Source of the DNA: Burkholderiales bacterium 67-32
GTDB lineage: Bacteria > Pseudomonadota > Gammaproteobacteria > Burkholderiales > Burkholderiaceae_B
Length of the DNA: 64,000 nt
NCBI GenBank assembly: GCA_001898625.1
Contig: MKUP01000025.1
Span: 186,001-250,000, forward strand
Reading direction: 5' to 3'
Both the position numbers and the translations under genes were made by a program. Below the pieces are notes generated by a model that was not told where the DNA came from, did no database searches, and saw only the letters and a program-made list of their open reading frames with translations. Shown here in pieces: positions 1 through 8,128 of the stretch (positions are counted from its first letter, which is position 1; the number at the start of each line of letters is the position of its first letter).

Positions 1-407
1 TGCCCGGTATCCACGTCGTGGCCGGGCATGGGTTTGATCTCGATGTTCATCCAGATGCCGTGGCGGCGCAGCCATTGCACGATGTCTTCCAGGCGCGGCA
101 CGGGCTCGCCCTGGAAGCGCGGGTCGAACCAGCCGCCGGCATCCATGCGCGCCAGGTCGGCGGACTCGAATGCGCTCACGTCGCCCACGCCGGGCACGGT
201 GCGCCCGAGCTGGGTATCGTGCATGAGGATGGGGATGCCGTCGGCGGCAAGCATGACGTCGAACTCGACGCCGCCGATACGGCGGGCATGGGCTTCCTGC
301 ATGCCCGCCAGGGTGTTCTCGGGGGCCAGCCGGCCCCCGCCCCGATGGGCCACCACGCGGGGATAGGGCCAGGTCCTGGTGGAAGCAGCGCCCTCCCCCG
401 TGGTCAT
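1..407 (-). CDS. ugpQ: Glycerophosphodiester phosphodiesterase, C-terminus outside window
   Basis: Hydrolyses glycerophosphodiesters to glycerol-3-phosphate plus an alcohol. Reading the minus strand from the ATG at 407 gives the family hallmarks: HRGG near residue 20, PENT a few residues later, the metal ligands EFD, the HD pair (LMHD), and near the window edge NIEIKP. About 135 codons are present of an expected 240-250; the rest lies left of base 1. The start overlaps the stop of the UgpB-like gene by an ATGA, so translation is probably coupled. The pairing of a glycerol-3-phosphate-type binding protein with this enzyme supports the assignment. The frame is intact up to the edge, so this is truncation by the window and not a broken gene. 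Confidence 0.88.
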   Translation of the reverse strand, partial: MTTGEGAASTRTWPYPRVVAHRGGGRLAPENTLAGMQEAHARRIGGVEFDVMLAADGIPILMHDTQLGRTVPGVGDVSAFESADLARMDAGGWFDPRFQGEPVPRLEDIVQWLRRHGIWMNIEIKPMPGHDVDTG

Positions 408-1855
408 TTCTTCGCGCTCATCACCGACGACGACCGCGCCACGGCGTCGTCCAGCCCCTGCTTGGGCGGCTTGACGCCGTTCCAGACGGCGTTCAGTTCG
501 CTGTTGATGATGTCGGTCACGCGATCGTAGTTGTTCAGGCGGAAGCCCCGCGTGAACTTGGCCGGCGGATTGGCCATGGCCCGCACCACGCTCTCGGCGC
601 CCGGGATGTTCTTGTAGAAGGACACCTCGGAAGCGCGATAGGCCGCTTCGGTCAGCGGCAGGAAGCCGGTCTTCTGGTGCCATTCGGTCGCCACCACGGG
701 CGTGGCCAGGTAGGCGATGAAGGTCGCCAGCGCCTTCTGTTCGGCGGTGGAATGGCCGCCCAGCGCCCAGAACGCGGAACCGCCCACGAACGGCGTGCTG
801 GGACGCGAGGCCTCTTCCTCGTAGTAGGGAAGCGGCGCCACGCCATACGAGAACGAAGCCTTGTTCTGTACCTGCGCCAGCGCGCTGCTGCCGCTGGTCA
901 GCACGGCGCATTCGCCGGATGCGAACGCGGCGTCGGCCTGGTCCTGGTCGGTGCGCACCGGGAACAGGTGGCTGCGGACCCAGCTCATCATCAGCGCCAG
1001 GTGGCGGACGTGCAGCAGGTCGTTGGCCAGCAACTGGGCGCCATTGGGGCCGTCCAGACCGTTGTTGCGGGTGGCATAGGCCGTGTTGTGCATGGCCGAG
1101 AGATTTTCCACGTGCACCCAAGTCTGCCAGCTGGTGGCGTAGGGACAGTTCACGCCGTTCTGCAGCAACGCGATCAGGTGCGCCTGCATGTCGCGCCAGG
1201 TGCGCGGCGGGGCATCGGGATCCAGGCCGGCGCGCCGGTACAAGTCGCGGTTGTAGAGATAGATGGGGATGTCGGCCATCCAGGGCAGCGCCAGCAGGCG
1301 GCCCTTGGCGTCGCTCATGCCGGCGGTGGTCTGCGGCAGGAACCAGCGCAGGTCCTTGATCGGATACTTGGCCAGCAGTTCATACATGGGCAGGATGGCC
1401 CCCTGCCGCGCGATGAACTCGGGCGAGCGGTTGTCGGGCAGTTCGACCAGGTGCGGGGCGCGGCGCGCGCGCACGGCGGCGGTGCCGTCCTCGATCAATG
1501 CCTCGACCGAGGGCTTGGACGTGACCTTGACCGTGAAGCCGTGCTGCTGTTCGTTGAAGCGCTGCACCAGCGAATCGAATTCCTGGGTCTGCTGCGGGTT
1601 CAGGGTATGCCATACCTGCAACTCGATCGGACCGGACGGCGCGGCCATCGCGGCGGCGGCGCCGGCGGCACCCGCCGCGCCGGCGGCCTTGGCCGCGCCC
1701 GCCGCGGGCTTCTTGGCCGGCGCGGCCTTGGCGGCCGGCTTGGCACTGCCCTTCTTGGCGCCCTGCGCCGCCGCCGTGCCCAGGCCGCCCACGGCCAGGA
1801 AACTGGCCGCGAGCACCGACACACCCCATTTCAACCAGCGCTTACTCGGCTGCAT
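404..1855 (-). CDS. ugpB: UgpB-like periplasmic sn-glycerol-3-phosphate-type solute-binding protein
   Basis: Family 1 extracellular solute-binding protein, most like UgpB, which delivers glycerol-3-phosphate or its diesters to an ABC importer. I start it at 1855 (MQPSKRW), preceded by GGAG about nine bases upstream; an upstream in-frame ATG has no such site. It has a basic N-region, a hydrophobic segment and an AAAQ-type signal peptidase site. Then follows an unusual linker of about 45 residues rich in Ala, Lys, Pro and Gly before the mature domain begins at IELQVWH. The domain has the DSLVQRFN and LPWMADIPIYLYN blocks of this family. At 483 residues it is longer than E. coli UgpB because of the linker. 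No ugpA, E or C lies between it and ugpQ, so the membrane components must be elsewhere. Confidence 0.8.
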   Translation of the reverse strand: MQPSKRWLKWGVSVLAASFLAVGGLGTAAAQGAKKGSAKPAAKAAPAKKPAAGAAKAAGAAGAAGAAAAMAAPSGPIELQVWHTLNPQQTQEFDSLVQRFNEQQHGFTVKVTSKPSVEALIEDGTAAVRARRAPHLVELPDNRSPEFIARQGAILPMYELLAKYPIKDLRWFLPQTTAGMSDAKGRLLALPWMADIPIYLYNRDLYRRAGLDPDAPPRTWRDMQAHLIALLQNGVNCPYATSWQTWVHVENLSAMHNTAYATRNNGLDGPNGAQLLANDLLHVRHLALMMSWVRSHLFPVRTDQDQADAAFASGECAVLTSGSSALAQVQNKASFSYGVAPLPYYEEEASRPSTPFVGGSAFWALGGHSTAEQKALATFIAYLATPVVATEWHQKTGFLPLTEAAYRASEVSFYKNIPGAESVVRAMANPPAKFTRGFRLNNYDRVTDIINSELNAVWNGVKPPKQGLDDAVARSSSVMSAKK

Positions 1856-1897
1856 CGATCCGTTCTCCGAAAACATGGTCAAGCTCAAGAGACACAC

Positions 1898-3148
1898 TCA
1901 CAAAAAGGGAAAATCCACCTGCGGCCGACGGCCGCTGATCAGATCGGCCAAGGCCTTCCCTGACCCGCAGCCCATGGTCCAGCCCAAGGTGCCGTGCCCG
2001 GTGTTCAGGTACAGATTGGGCAGGCGCGTGCGTCCGATCAGGGGCACGTTCGAGGGAGTGGCCGGACGCAGGCCCGACCAGTACGACACCTGGTCGAAGT
2101 CCAGCGCGCCCGGAAAGAGCTCCCGCGTCAGGGTGGTGAGCGCCTCGCAGCGCACCGTGTTCAGAGCGCGGGAATAGCCGCTGAGTTCCGCGGTTCCCGC
2201 GACTCTCAGCCTGTCGCCCAGCCGCGAAAATACCACTTTATGGGCGCTGTCCGTCAGGCTGACCGTGGGGGCCCGGGTGGAATCCGTAACGGGGTATGTC
2301 GCCGAATAACCTTTGGCCGGATAGACCATGCAGGGCACGCCCAGCGGGCGCACCAGATCCGGCGTGAAGCTGCCCAGCGCGGCCACGAAGACGTCGCCCT
2401 GGACCTTGGCGTAGCGTCCGTGGGCGTCGATGGTCTCGACCGCCTTGACCCACCCGCCCTCGTCCAGCAGGCGCGTGGCCTGGGTCGAGAAACGGAACTC
2501 CACGCCCGCCGCGGCGGCCTTCGCGGCCAGCGCGGTGGTGAATTGATAGACGTCGCCGCTTTCGTCGGCCGCGGTGTAATCGGCTCCGACGATGCGATGG
2601 CTTTGCGGCGCCAGCGCCGGCTCCAGCGCGACCAGCTCCTCGGTGCTGAGGATGCGGCGGTCGACGCCGTATTCGCGCATCAGGTCGGCCGCCTTCTGCG
2701 AAGCGTCGAACTCGGCCGGATCCCGATAGAAATTGATGATCCCTTTCTCGAGATGATCGTAAGGGATGCCCAGTTCGGCGCGCATGGCCTGCAGGGTCTG
2801 GCGGCTATAGGCCGCCATGTTGACCAGGGCCCGTACGTTGCGCGGCAACCGGCCGGGCAGGCATTCGCGCAGGAAGGCCATGCACCACAGCCACTGGTGC
2901 CAGTCGGCGTGCAGCCGGAACAGCAGCGGCGCGTCGCCCTGGAGCAGCCAGCGCGCCAGCTTGAGCGGAGCCTGCGGATTGGCCCAGGGCTCGGCGTACG
3001 AAACCGAGATCTGGCAGCCATTGGCGAAACTGGTTTCCTGCGCCGGACCAGGCTGGCGGTCGATCACCGTGACGTCGTGGCCGGACTGGCGCAGCCACCA
3101 TGCGCTGGACGTGCCGATGATACCGCTACCTAATACGACAACTCTCAT
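1898..3148 (-). CDS. dadA: D-amino acid dehydrogenase small subunit-like FAD oxidoreductase
   Basis: Membrane-associated flavoprotein that oxidises D-amino acids to 2-oxoacids and feeds electrons to the respiratory chain. The 416-residue product begins MRVVVLGSGIIG, a clean GxGxxG FAD site at the extreme N-terminus, followed by DVTVIDRQ with the acidic residue that binds the ribose. The C-terminus carries the DadA pattern GLRPATPSNVPLIG and NTGHGTLGW. The reading frame is open for another 500 bases upstream, but GAGGAG seven bases before 3148 fixes the start. It lies 42 bases upstream of the UgpB-like gene on the same strand. No alanine racemase dadX is adjacent, so the physiological substrate is open. 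Family call is firm; the exact substrate is not. Confidence 0.88.
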   Translation of the reverse strand: MRVVVLGSGIIGTSSAWWLRQSGHDVTVIDRQPGPAQETSFANGCQISVSYAEPWANPQAPLKLARWLLQGDAPLLFRLHADWHQWLWCMAFLRECLPGRLPRNVRALVNMAAYSRQTLQAMRAELGIPYDHLEKGIINFYRDPAEFDASQKAADLMREYGVDRRILSTEELVALEPALAPQSHRIVGADYTAADESGDVYQFTTALAAKAAAAGVEFRFSTQATRLLDEGGWVKAVETIDAHGRYAKVQGDVFVAALGSFTPDLVRPLGVPCMVYPAKGYSATYPVTDSTRAPTVSLTDSAHKVVFSRLGDRLRVAGTAELSGYSRALNTVRCEALTTLTRELFPGALDFDQVSYWSGLRPATPSNVPLIGRTRLPNLYLNTGHGTLGWTMGCGSGKALADLISGRRPQVDFPFL

Positions 3149-3285
3149 TCTTGCTCCTCGGGCCTGGCGGACCGTGCCCGCCGCGGCGCCGCCCCGGCAG
3201 GCGGCGGAAAGCGTAAGTGTATCGCTCCAGAGGCTGCGGCATGCAAGCGCGCCTCCGGCCCGAGGAGTTCGGCCGGGTCCGGCCT

Positions 3286-4497
3286 TCAGGCCTTCAGCGG
3301 CACGGCGGGATCCGCCGCCGCGCTCTTGGCGGGCGACAGCCCGGCCTGCATGAGTTTGCGGGCCGTCATCTGGTCCACCGGCGAATTGACCGACTCGATG
3401 GCGCGCAGCGCGTCGCCCTCGAAATGCAGCACCGAAAATCCGTTGCCACGCGCCGCCGGCCGCACGACGCTCTCGTAGCCCGGGCGCCACAGGCCGGTGA
3501 TCTGCAGACGCGCCTCGCCCTGGTCCGACCAGAACCAGGGCACGGCCGTATAGGGCTGGGGATCGCCGCACAGCCGCGCGGCCAGGGTGCGTGCCTGGTC
3601 GTTGGCGTTCTGCACCGATTCCAGCCGCAGCGGCTGCGGCCACGCCGGATGCGGAAAGGACGTGCAATCGCCGATGGCGGAAATGGCCGGGTCCACGGTG
3701 GCCAGGGTGGCATCGACCACGATGCCGTTGTCGCAGGCCAGGCCGGCTTCGCGTGCCAGTTCCACGTTGGGCGTGGCCCCTATGCCGGCGATGACGATGT
3801 CCGCGGGGACCACCGCGCCGCCCGAGACCACGCCCACCGCCTTGCCCTGCGCCATCTCCAGGCCGTCGACCGAGCTGCCCAGGCGTATGTCAACGCCCGC
3901 GCCGCGATGCGTCTCCAGCAGGAAGGACGAGATTTCCGGCGACACCGACCGCGTCAGCAGGCGCGGCATGGATTCGAACACGGTCACTTCCTTGCCCAGG
4001 TGGCGGGCGGTGGCCGCGATCTCCAGTCCGATGAAACCGCCGCCTAGCACCACCACCCGCTGGGCATCGGGCAACGCGTCGCGCAGCGCCCGGGCCTGGG
4101 CATAGGTGCGCAGATAGTGCACGCCGGGCGTCCCCACGGGCGCCTGCGGCAATTCGCGCACGCACGCGCCCGTGGCCAGCACCAGGTGATCGTAGGCCAG
4201 GTCTTCCTGCCCCGCGGGCGACGACAGCCGCAGGCGCTTGCCGGCCCGGTCGATGGACACCGCGCGGGTGCCCAGCTTCAGCGTGATGCCGGCCTGCTCG
4301 TAGAAAGACGCGCCGCGCAGCTCGGGCAGCGGCGCCTCCGGATCCTTGATCAGGGTCTTGGAAAGCGGCGGCCGGTGATACGGAATCTCGGGCTCGTCGC
4401 TGACGAGGACGATGCTGCCGGGAAACTGCTTTTCCGCCAGCGAGGCGGCCAGTTGCGCGGCGGCGTGTCCGCCGCCCACGATAACGAGTCGGGTCAT
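3286..4497 (-). CDS. FAD/NAD-dependent ferredoxin reductase of a P450 system
   Basis: Putidaredoxin/palustrisredoxin reductase type: takes electrons from NADH to FAD and passes them to the 2Fe-2S ferredoxin encoded 0.6 kb upstream. The 403-residue protein has an N-terminal FAD motif (VIVGGGHAA), a central NAD motif (VVVLGGGFIGLEIA), the GIGATPN block and the late FAD motif AIGDC. ATG at 4497 overlaps the marR stop as ATGA, so it is the last gene of the P450 unit. Together with the ferredoxin and P450 it makes a complete class I chain, as in the CYP199A systems of Rhodopseudomonas. The same fold also serves Rieske dioxygenases, but no dioxygenase is nearby. Confidence 0.88.
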   Translation of the reverse strand: MTRLVIVGGGHAAAQLAASLAEKQFPGSIVLVSDEPEIPYHRPPLSKTLIKDPEAPLPELRGASFYEQAGITLKLGTRAVSIDRAGKRLRLSSPAGQEDLAYDHLVLATGACVRELPQAPVGTPGVHYLRTYAQARALRDALPDAQRVVVLGGGFIGLEIAATARHLGKEVTVFESMPRLLTRSVSPEISSFLLETHRGAGVDIRLGSSVDGLEMAQGKAVGVVSGGAVVPADIVIAGIGATPNVELAREAGLACDNGIVVDATLATVDPAISAIGDCTSFPHPAWPQPLRLESVQNANDQARTLAARLCGDPQPYTAVPWFWSDQGEARLQITGLWRPGYESVVRPAARGNGFSVLHFEGDALRAIESVNSPVDQMTARKLMQAGLSPAKSAAADPAVPLKA

Positions 4498-5069
4498 GGG
4501 GTGGTTACCTTGCGTCGGCGCGGGCCCCGGGGCGGGACCAGCCCCCGGGCTCGCTGGTTTTCCATGAAGGCGTCGGAAGTGGCATCGACCATGGGGAGAT
4601 TCTCGTGCAGGCGCCGCAGCAGGTCGATCAGCACATCGACCTCGCCGGGCGCGAGCACCGACAGGAACGCCTGTTCGCGGTTGAGCGCGAACTTCATGAT
4701 GCTGTCGTGCATCTGGCGTCCCTGCGGCGTGAACGTGGCGTGGCGCAGCCGGCCGTCGTGGTCGTCGGAACTGAACGAGACCAGGCCCTGCGCATGCATG
4801 CTCTTGAAAGTGCGGCTGACCGAGGCCTTGTCCATGCCGATGAGCTGGCACACGCGCTGCGCGGTGACCTGGCCTTCGATCGCCAGCATGACCATGATCC
4901 GCCAGGTCTCGATGCCGATGCCGTAGGTCTCGAGGTAATGCTTGGACGCGCCGCGCGCCAGCTTGTTGGCGATGAAGGTGAAGTACGCGGGGGCGTAGCG
5001 ATCGAGATCGATGGCGGGGCCCTGCAGCGCGTCGGTGCGCGTCGGACGCTCTCGTTGTCGTGCGGTCAT
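4494..5069 (-). CDS. MarR-family regulator within the P450 operon
   Basis: A 191-residue winged-helix protein. The recognition-helix region runs around residues 70-95 (VCQLIGMDKASVSRTFKSM) and is followed by the wing sequence DDHDGRLRHATFT. MarR proteins usually repress aromatic catabolic genes and release DNA when they bind the aromatic ligand. It sits between the ferredoxin (34-base gap) and the reductase (ATGA overlap), an unusual position inside the operon it probably controls. The obvious operator candidate is the 18-bp palindrome at 11229-11246 in front of livK. The C-terminal RRRK stretch is basic and extends beyond the usual family length of about 150. The ligand is inferred to be the P450 substrate. 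Confidence 0.85.
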   Translation of the reverse strand: MTARQRERPTRTDALQGPAIDLDRYAPAYFTFIANKLARGASKHYLETYGIGIETWRIMVMLAIEGQVTAQRVCQLIGMDKASVSRTFKSMHAQGLVSFSSDDHDGRLRHATFTPQGRQMHDSIMKFALNREQAFLSVLAPGEVDVLIDLLRRLHENLPMVDATSDAFMENQRARGLVPPRGPRRRKVTTP

Positions 5070-5103
5070 GCCTCGGGCACGGATGGCGTGCGTGGATAAG
5101 GGG

Positions 5104-5424
5104 TTATTGGCTCTCCGGCAGCGTGAACGACAGCCCGGCCAAATCTTCGGTCATTCTAACTTGGCAGCTCAGGCGGCTGTTGAAACGGCGCTCGCCCGCC
5201 GTGCACTCCAGCATGTCGTGCTCGGCGGGCTGCACGGGCGGCAACCTCGTCAAGGCCGCCTCCTCGACATAGACGTGGCAGGTCGCGCACATGCACGAAC
5301 CGCCGCATTCGGCGACGATACCGGCCACGCCGGCCGACACCGCCGCCTGCATGATGCTGGTACCGACGGGCACGTCCAGGGTGACGCACTGCCCGCCGGG
5401 CTGGATCAGGTGAACTTCGGGCAT
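5104..5424 (-). CDS. Adrenodoxin-type 2Fe-2S ferredoxin
   Basis: Electron carrier between the reductase and the cytochrome P450. The 106-residue sequence has the adrenodoxin/putidaredoxin cluster pattern Cys40-x5-Cys46-x2-Cys49 and a distal Cys87, with an extra Cys44 inside the loop (ECGGSCMCATCH). The conserved acidic stretch after the loop (VYVEEA) is where such ferredoxins dock their partners. It starts ten bases after the P450 stop, so the two are surely cotranscribed. Length and motif match palustrisredoxin and related proteins. Nothing looks broken. Confidence 0.93.
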   Translation of the reverse strand: MPEVHLIQPGGQCVTLDVPVGTSIMQAAVSAGVAGIVAECGGSCMCATCHVYVEEAALTRLPPVQPAEHDMLECTAGERRFNSRLSCQVRMTEDLAGLSFTLPESQ

Positions 5425-5434
5425 ACGTCCTTCC

Positions 5435-6634
5435 TCATGCGGCGTGGAGTCTCAAGGGCAGGCTCGCCAGCGCCCTCAGCGTGTTGTTCAGGCGCCGCGT
5501 GGACGGCCCCAGCGGTTCGATGCGGCGCACCCGGCGGGCCAGCGTCGACAGGATCAGCTCGCCTTCCAGCCTTGCCACGACCTGCCCCACGCAACCGTGC
5601 AGGCCCGAGCCGAAGGTCATGTGGCCGGTGGCCCGGCGCTCGATGTCGAACACGTCGGGGTTCTGCCACTGGCGCGGATCGCGGTTGGCCGAGGCCAGGA
5701 AGGTCAGCATCTTGGTGTCGGAGCGGATGGGCGCGCCCGCCAGCTCGCAGTCGCGGCTGGCGGTGCGGAAAAAAGTCTGCACCGCCGCCTCGAAGCGCAG
5801 CGACTCCTCGAAAGCCTGGCGCGCCAGCGCGGGATTGGCGTGCAGCTTGTCCCATTGGTCCGGGTGGTTCGCCAGGCACCACAGCGCGTTGCCGATGCCG
5901 TTGACCGTGGTGTCGACACCCGCCGACAGGAAGGAGCGCACCAGCATCGGCGCCTCGGTCTCGGTCAGCTCGCCGGTCTCGACCGCTTGGTAGATCTGGT
6001 CGCCGAAGCCGCCCGGCCGCAGGTTCTGGCGCTGGCAGTTGGTCATGATCCAGTCCGTCAGCGGTTCGACCCGCTTGGCGGCGTTGATCAGCAACTGGTT
6101 GCGGGGGCCGAAGGCGTTGAACACCATGTCGCCATAGGCCAGCAGGTTCTCCCGCCCTTCTTCGGTCAGGCCGACCGCGTCGGGGAAGACCTTGAGGGGA
6201 TAGGCCTCGCCCAGTTCCTTCACGCCGTCGATGGTGCCCTTCTCCAGCAGCCGGTCGATCAGCGCCTCGGCCACCTCCTGGAACTGCGAGCGGATCTGCT
6301 GCACCGTCCTGGGCGACAGGATGCGGCTCAGCACCGTGCGCGAGCGGGTATGCTGCGGCGGATCGGCCTCGAGGATCAGGCTGGGCGGGCGGAACGGTTT
6401 TTCCGTGCGGAAATTGGCCAGCCCGACGCCCGCCGACGAAATGAAGGTCTGCCAGTCGTTCAGCACGCCATGGACCTCGGCATGCCGGGCCACGGCCAGG
6501 ATGCCGTACTTGGGAATGTGCACCACCGGACCGGCATCGCGCATCCGGCGATGGTAGTCATAGGGATCGGTCAGGAACTCGTCGCTGAACGGGTCGAAAT
6601 CGACCACGGGAATATCGGCGGCTATATCGGTCAT
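5435..6634 (-). CDS. CYP199A-like cytochrome P450, predicted para-substituted benzoate monooxygenase
   Basis: Cytosolic heme-thiolate monooxygenase of 399 residues. The heme loop is FGSGLHGCVG with Cys348; the I-helix acid-alcohol pair is Asp241-Thr242 (AGVDTT). From memory of CYP199A2/CYP199A4 of Rhodopseudomonas, a constant offset of ten residues places their carboxylate-binding Arg92, Ser95, Arg243 and Ser244 at Arg82, Ser85, Arg233 and Ser234 here. The substrate-lining Leu98, Phe182, Phe185, Ser247 and Phe298 fall at Leu88, Phe172, Phe175, Ser237 and Phe288. All are present. I therefore infer oxidative O- or N-demethylation, or hydroxylation, of a para-substituted benzoate such as 4-methoxybenzoate. 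It lies 34 bases after livF and ten before the ferredoxin, so uptake and oxidation appear coupled. Confidence 0.92.
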   Translation of the reverse strand: MTDIAADIPVVDFDPFSDEFLTDPYDYHRRMRDAGPVVHIPKYGILAVARHAEVHGVLNDWQTFISSAGVGLANFRTEKPFRPPSLILEADPPQHTRSRTVLSRILSPRTVQQIRSQFQEVAEALIDRLLEKGTIDGVKELGEAYPLKVFPDAVGLTEEGRENLLAYGDMVFNAFGPRNQLLINAAKRVEPLTDWIMTNCQRQNLRPGGFGDQIYQAVETGELTETEAPMLVRSFLSAGVDTTVNGIGNALWCLANHPDQWDKLHANPALARQAFEESLRFEAAVQTFFRTASRDCELAGAPIRSDTKMLTFLASANRDPRQWQNPDVFDIERRATGHMTFGSGLHGCVGQVVARLEGELILSTLARRVRRIEPLGPSTRRLNNTLRALASLPLRLHAA

Positions 6635-6668
6635 GTTCGCCTCACGGGTGGGGTTCGGGGCATGGCCG

Positions 6669-7391
6669 TCACGCGACGGCCATGCCCAGGTAACGATCGA
6701 GAATGTCGTCGCGGGCGCGCAGTTGCGCGCAGTCTCCCTGGTGGACCACGCTGCCGCGCTCCAGGATGACGCCCTGGCGGGCGAAGGCCAGGACCTCCTG
6801 CACCTGCTGCTCGACGATCAGCATGGTGGGTCCGCCCTGGGCCGCCAGCCGGCGGAAGGCTTCCAGCAGTTCCTGGCAGATCACCGGTGCCAGCCCCTCC
6901 AGCGGTTCGTCCAGCAGGAGCAGGCGCGGGCGCCCCAGCAGCGCGCGGGCCACCGACAGCATCTGCTGCTCGCCGCCCGACAACTGGTTGCCCCGGTTGC
7001 GGCGGCGCTCGCGCAGGCGCGGGAAAAGCGCGTAGGCCTGGTCCAGGTCGCCGGCGGGAAAACGCTTCAGACCCGCCACCAGGTTCTCCTCCACCGACAG
7101 GGAGGCAAAGATGTCGCGGGTCTGCGGGACGTAGCCCAGGCCCAGGCCGGCGCGTTCGTCCGGCCGGCAGTGCGTGATGTCGCGCCCCTCGAACAGGATG
7201 CGTCCCGCCTTGACCTGGGCCAGGCCCATGATGGCCTTCAAGGTGGTGGACTTGCCCACGCCGTTGCGGCCCAGCAGCGCGGTCAGGCTGCCCGCCTCCA
7301 CGGCCATGCCCAGGCCGTTCAGCACCGTGACCGGGCCATAGCCCGCCACCACGCCCTGCAATTCCAGCAGGGGAGCGCCGCCCGGGTTCAT
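6669..7391 (-). CDS. livF: Branched-chain/aromatic acid ABC transporter ATPase LivF
   Basis: Second ATPase of a Liv/HAAT-type importer. 240 residues, with Walker A GRNGVGKST, signature LSGGEQQ, Walker B LLLLDEP followed by LEGLAP, and the switch histidine replaced by the usual LivF-type VEQQ. ATG at 7391 overlaps the livG stop as ATGA. Next downstream, 34 bases on, is the P450, which suggests the importer carries the aromatic acid that the P450 oxidises and not leucine. That substrate is an inference from context. Confidence 0.9.
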   Translation of the reverse strand: MNPGGAPLLELQGVVAGYGPVTVLNGLGMAVEAGSLTALLGRNGVGKSTTLKAIMGLAQVKAGRILFEGRDITHCRPDERAGLGLGYVPQTRDIFASLSVEENLVAGLKRFPAGDLDQAYALFPRLRERRRNRGNQLSGGEQQMLSVARALLGRPRLLLLDEPLEGLAPVICQELLEAFRRLAAQGGPTMLIVEQQVQEVLAFARQGVILERGSVVHQGDCAQLRARDDILDRYLGMAVA

Positions 7392-8128
7392 GCCTTCGCT
7401 CCCAGGTAGGCCGTCCGCACCTCGGGATGGCGGCGGATCTCGTCCGGCGTGCCTTCGGCCATGATGCGCCCCTCGGCCAGCACGATGATGCGTTGCGCGA
7501 AGCTGAAGACCAGGTCCATGTCGTGTTCGATCATCAGGATGGAAAGGCTGCCGGGCAGGTCTTCCAGCGCGCGCAGCACGGTACGCCCTTCTCCGCGCGG
7601 CACGCCGGCCATGGGTTCGTCCAGCATCAGCACCTCGGGCCTCAGCGCCAGGGCCAGGGCGATCTCCACCAGGCGCTGCTCGCCGTAGGCCAGGCCGCTG
7701 GGCGTCCGGCCCGCCGCCGGCTCCAGGGACAACCGCTCCAGGATGGACCAGGCCTCGTCGCGGACTTCGCGGCAGGCGCTGAACGGCCGCCACCACCGGT
7801 GCGCCATGCCCAGGCGCGCATGGATGGCCATCTCGATCTGGTTCAGCACCGGCATGTGCGCGGGCAGCGTGGTGATCTGGAAGGTGCGGGCCAGGCCACA
7901 GCCCACCCGACGGGCCTGCGGCAGGTGCGTCAGGCGCCGGCCTTCCAGCAGGACCTCGCCGCCGCTGGGCTTGAGCGTGCCCGAGATCAGGTTGACCAGC
8001 GTGGTCTTGCCCGCACCGTTGGGGCCGATCAGGGCCACGCGTTCGCCGCGCCCCAGGTCGAACGACACCGAGCGCGTCACATGCAGGCCGCCGAAGGACT
8101 TGTCGAGCTTGCTTACGCTGAGCGTCAT
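7388..8128 (-). CDS. livG: Branched-chain/aromatic acid ABC transporter ATPase LivG
   Basis: First ATPase of the importer. 246 residues with Walker A GPNGAGKTT, the LivG-type signature LAYGEQR, Walker B VLMLDEP and switch motif IEHDMDLVF, which is diagnostic for LivG as against LivF. ATGA overlaps join it to livM upstream (8125-8128) and livF downstream (7388-7391). The predicted partner is LivF as an ATPase heterodimer bound to the LivH/LivM membrane pair. Confidence 0.9.
   Translation of the reverse strand: MTLSVSKLDKSFGGLHVTRSVSFDLGRGERVALIGPNGAGKTTLVNLISGTLKPSGGEVLLEGRRLTHLPQARRVGCGLARTFQITTLPAHMPVLNQIEMAIHARLGMAHRWWRPFSACREVRDEAWSILERLSLEPAAGRTPSGLAYGEQRLVEIALALALRPEVLMLDEPMAGVPRGEGRTVLRALEDLPGSLSILMIEHDMDLVFSFAQRIIVLAEGRIMAEGTPDEIRRHPEVRTAYLGAKA

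Noticed and set aside
677-1963. Long plus-strand open frame opposite ugpB
   Set aside because: Composition is Arg/Gly/His-rich without domains; it mirrors the codon bias of the real minus-strand gene.
3149-3285. Possible separate promoter for dadA
   Set aside because: The best -35/-10 pair I could find (TTGCAT and GATACA on the minus strand) is poor, so I do not list it.
5435-6634. Idea that the P450 had lost its substrate carboxylate arginine, from Ala68 in SSAGVGLANF
   Set aside because: With the residue numbering aligned by the constant offset of ten, the carboxylate arginine is Arg82 in FRPPS and is present.
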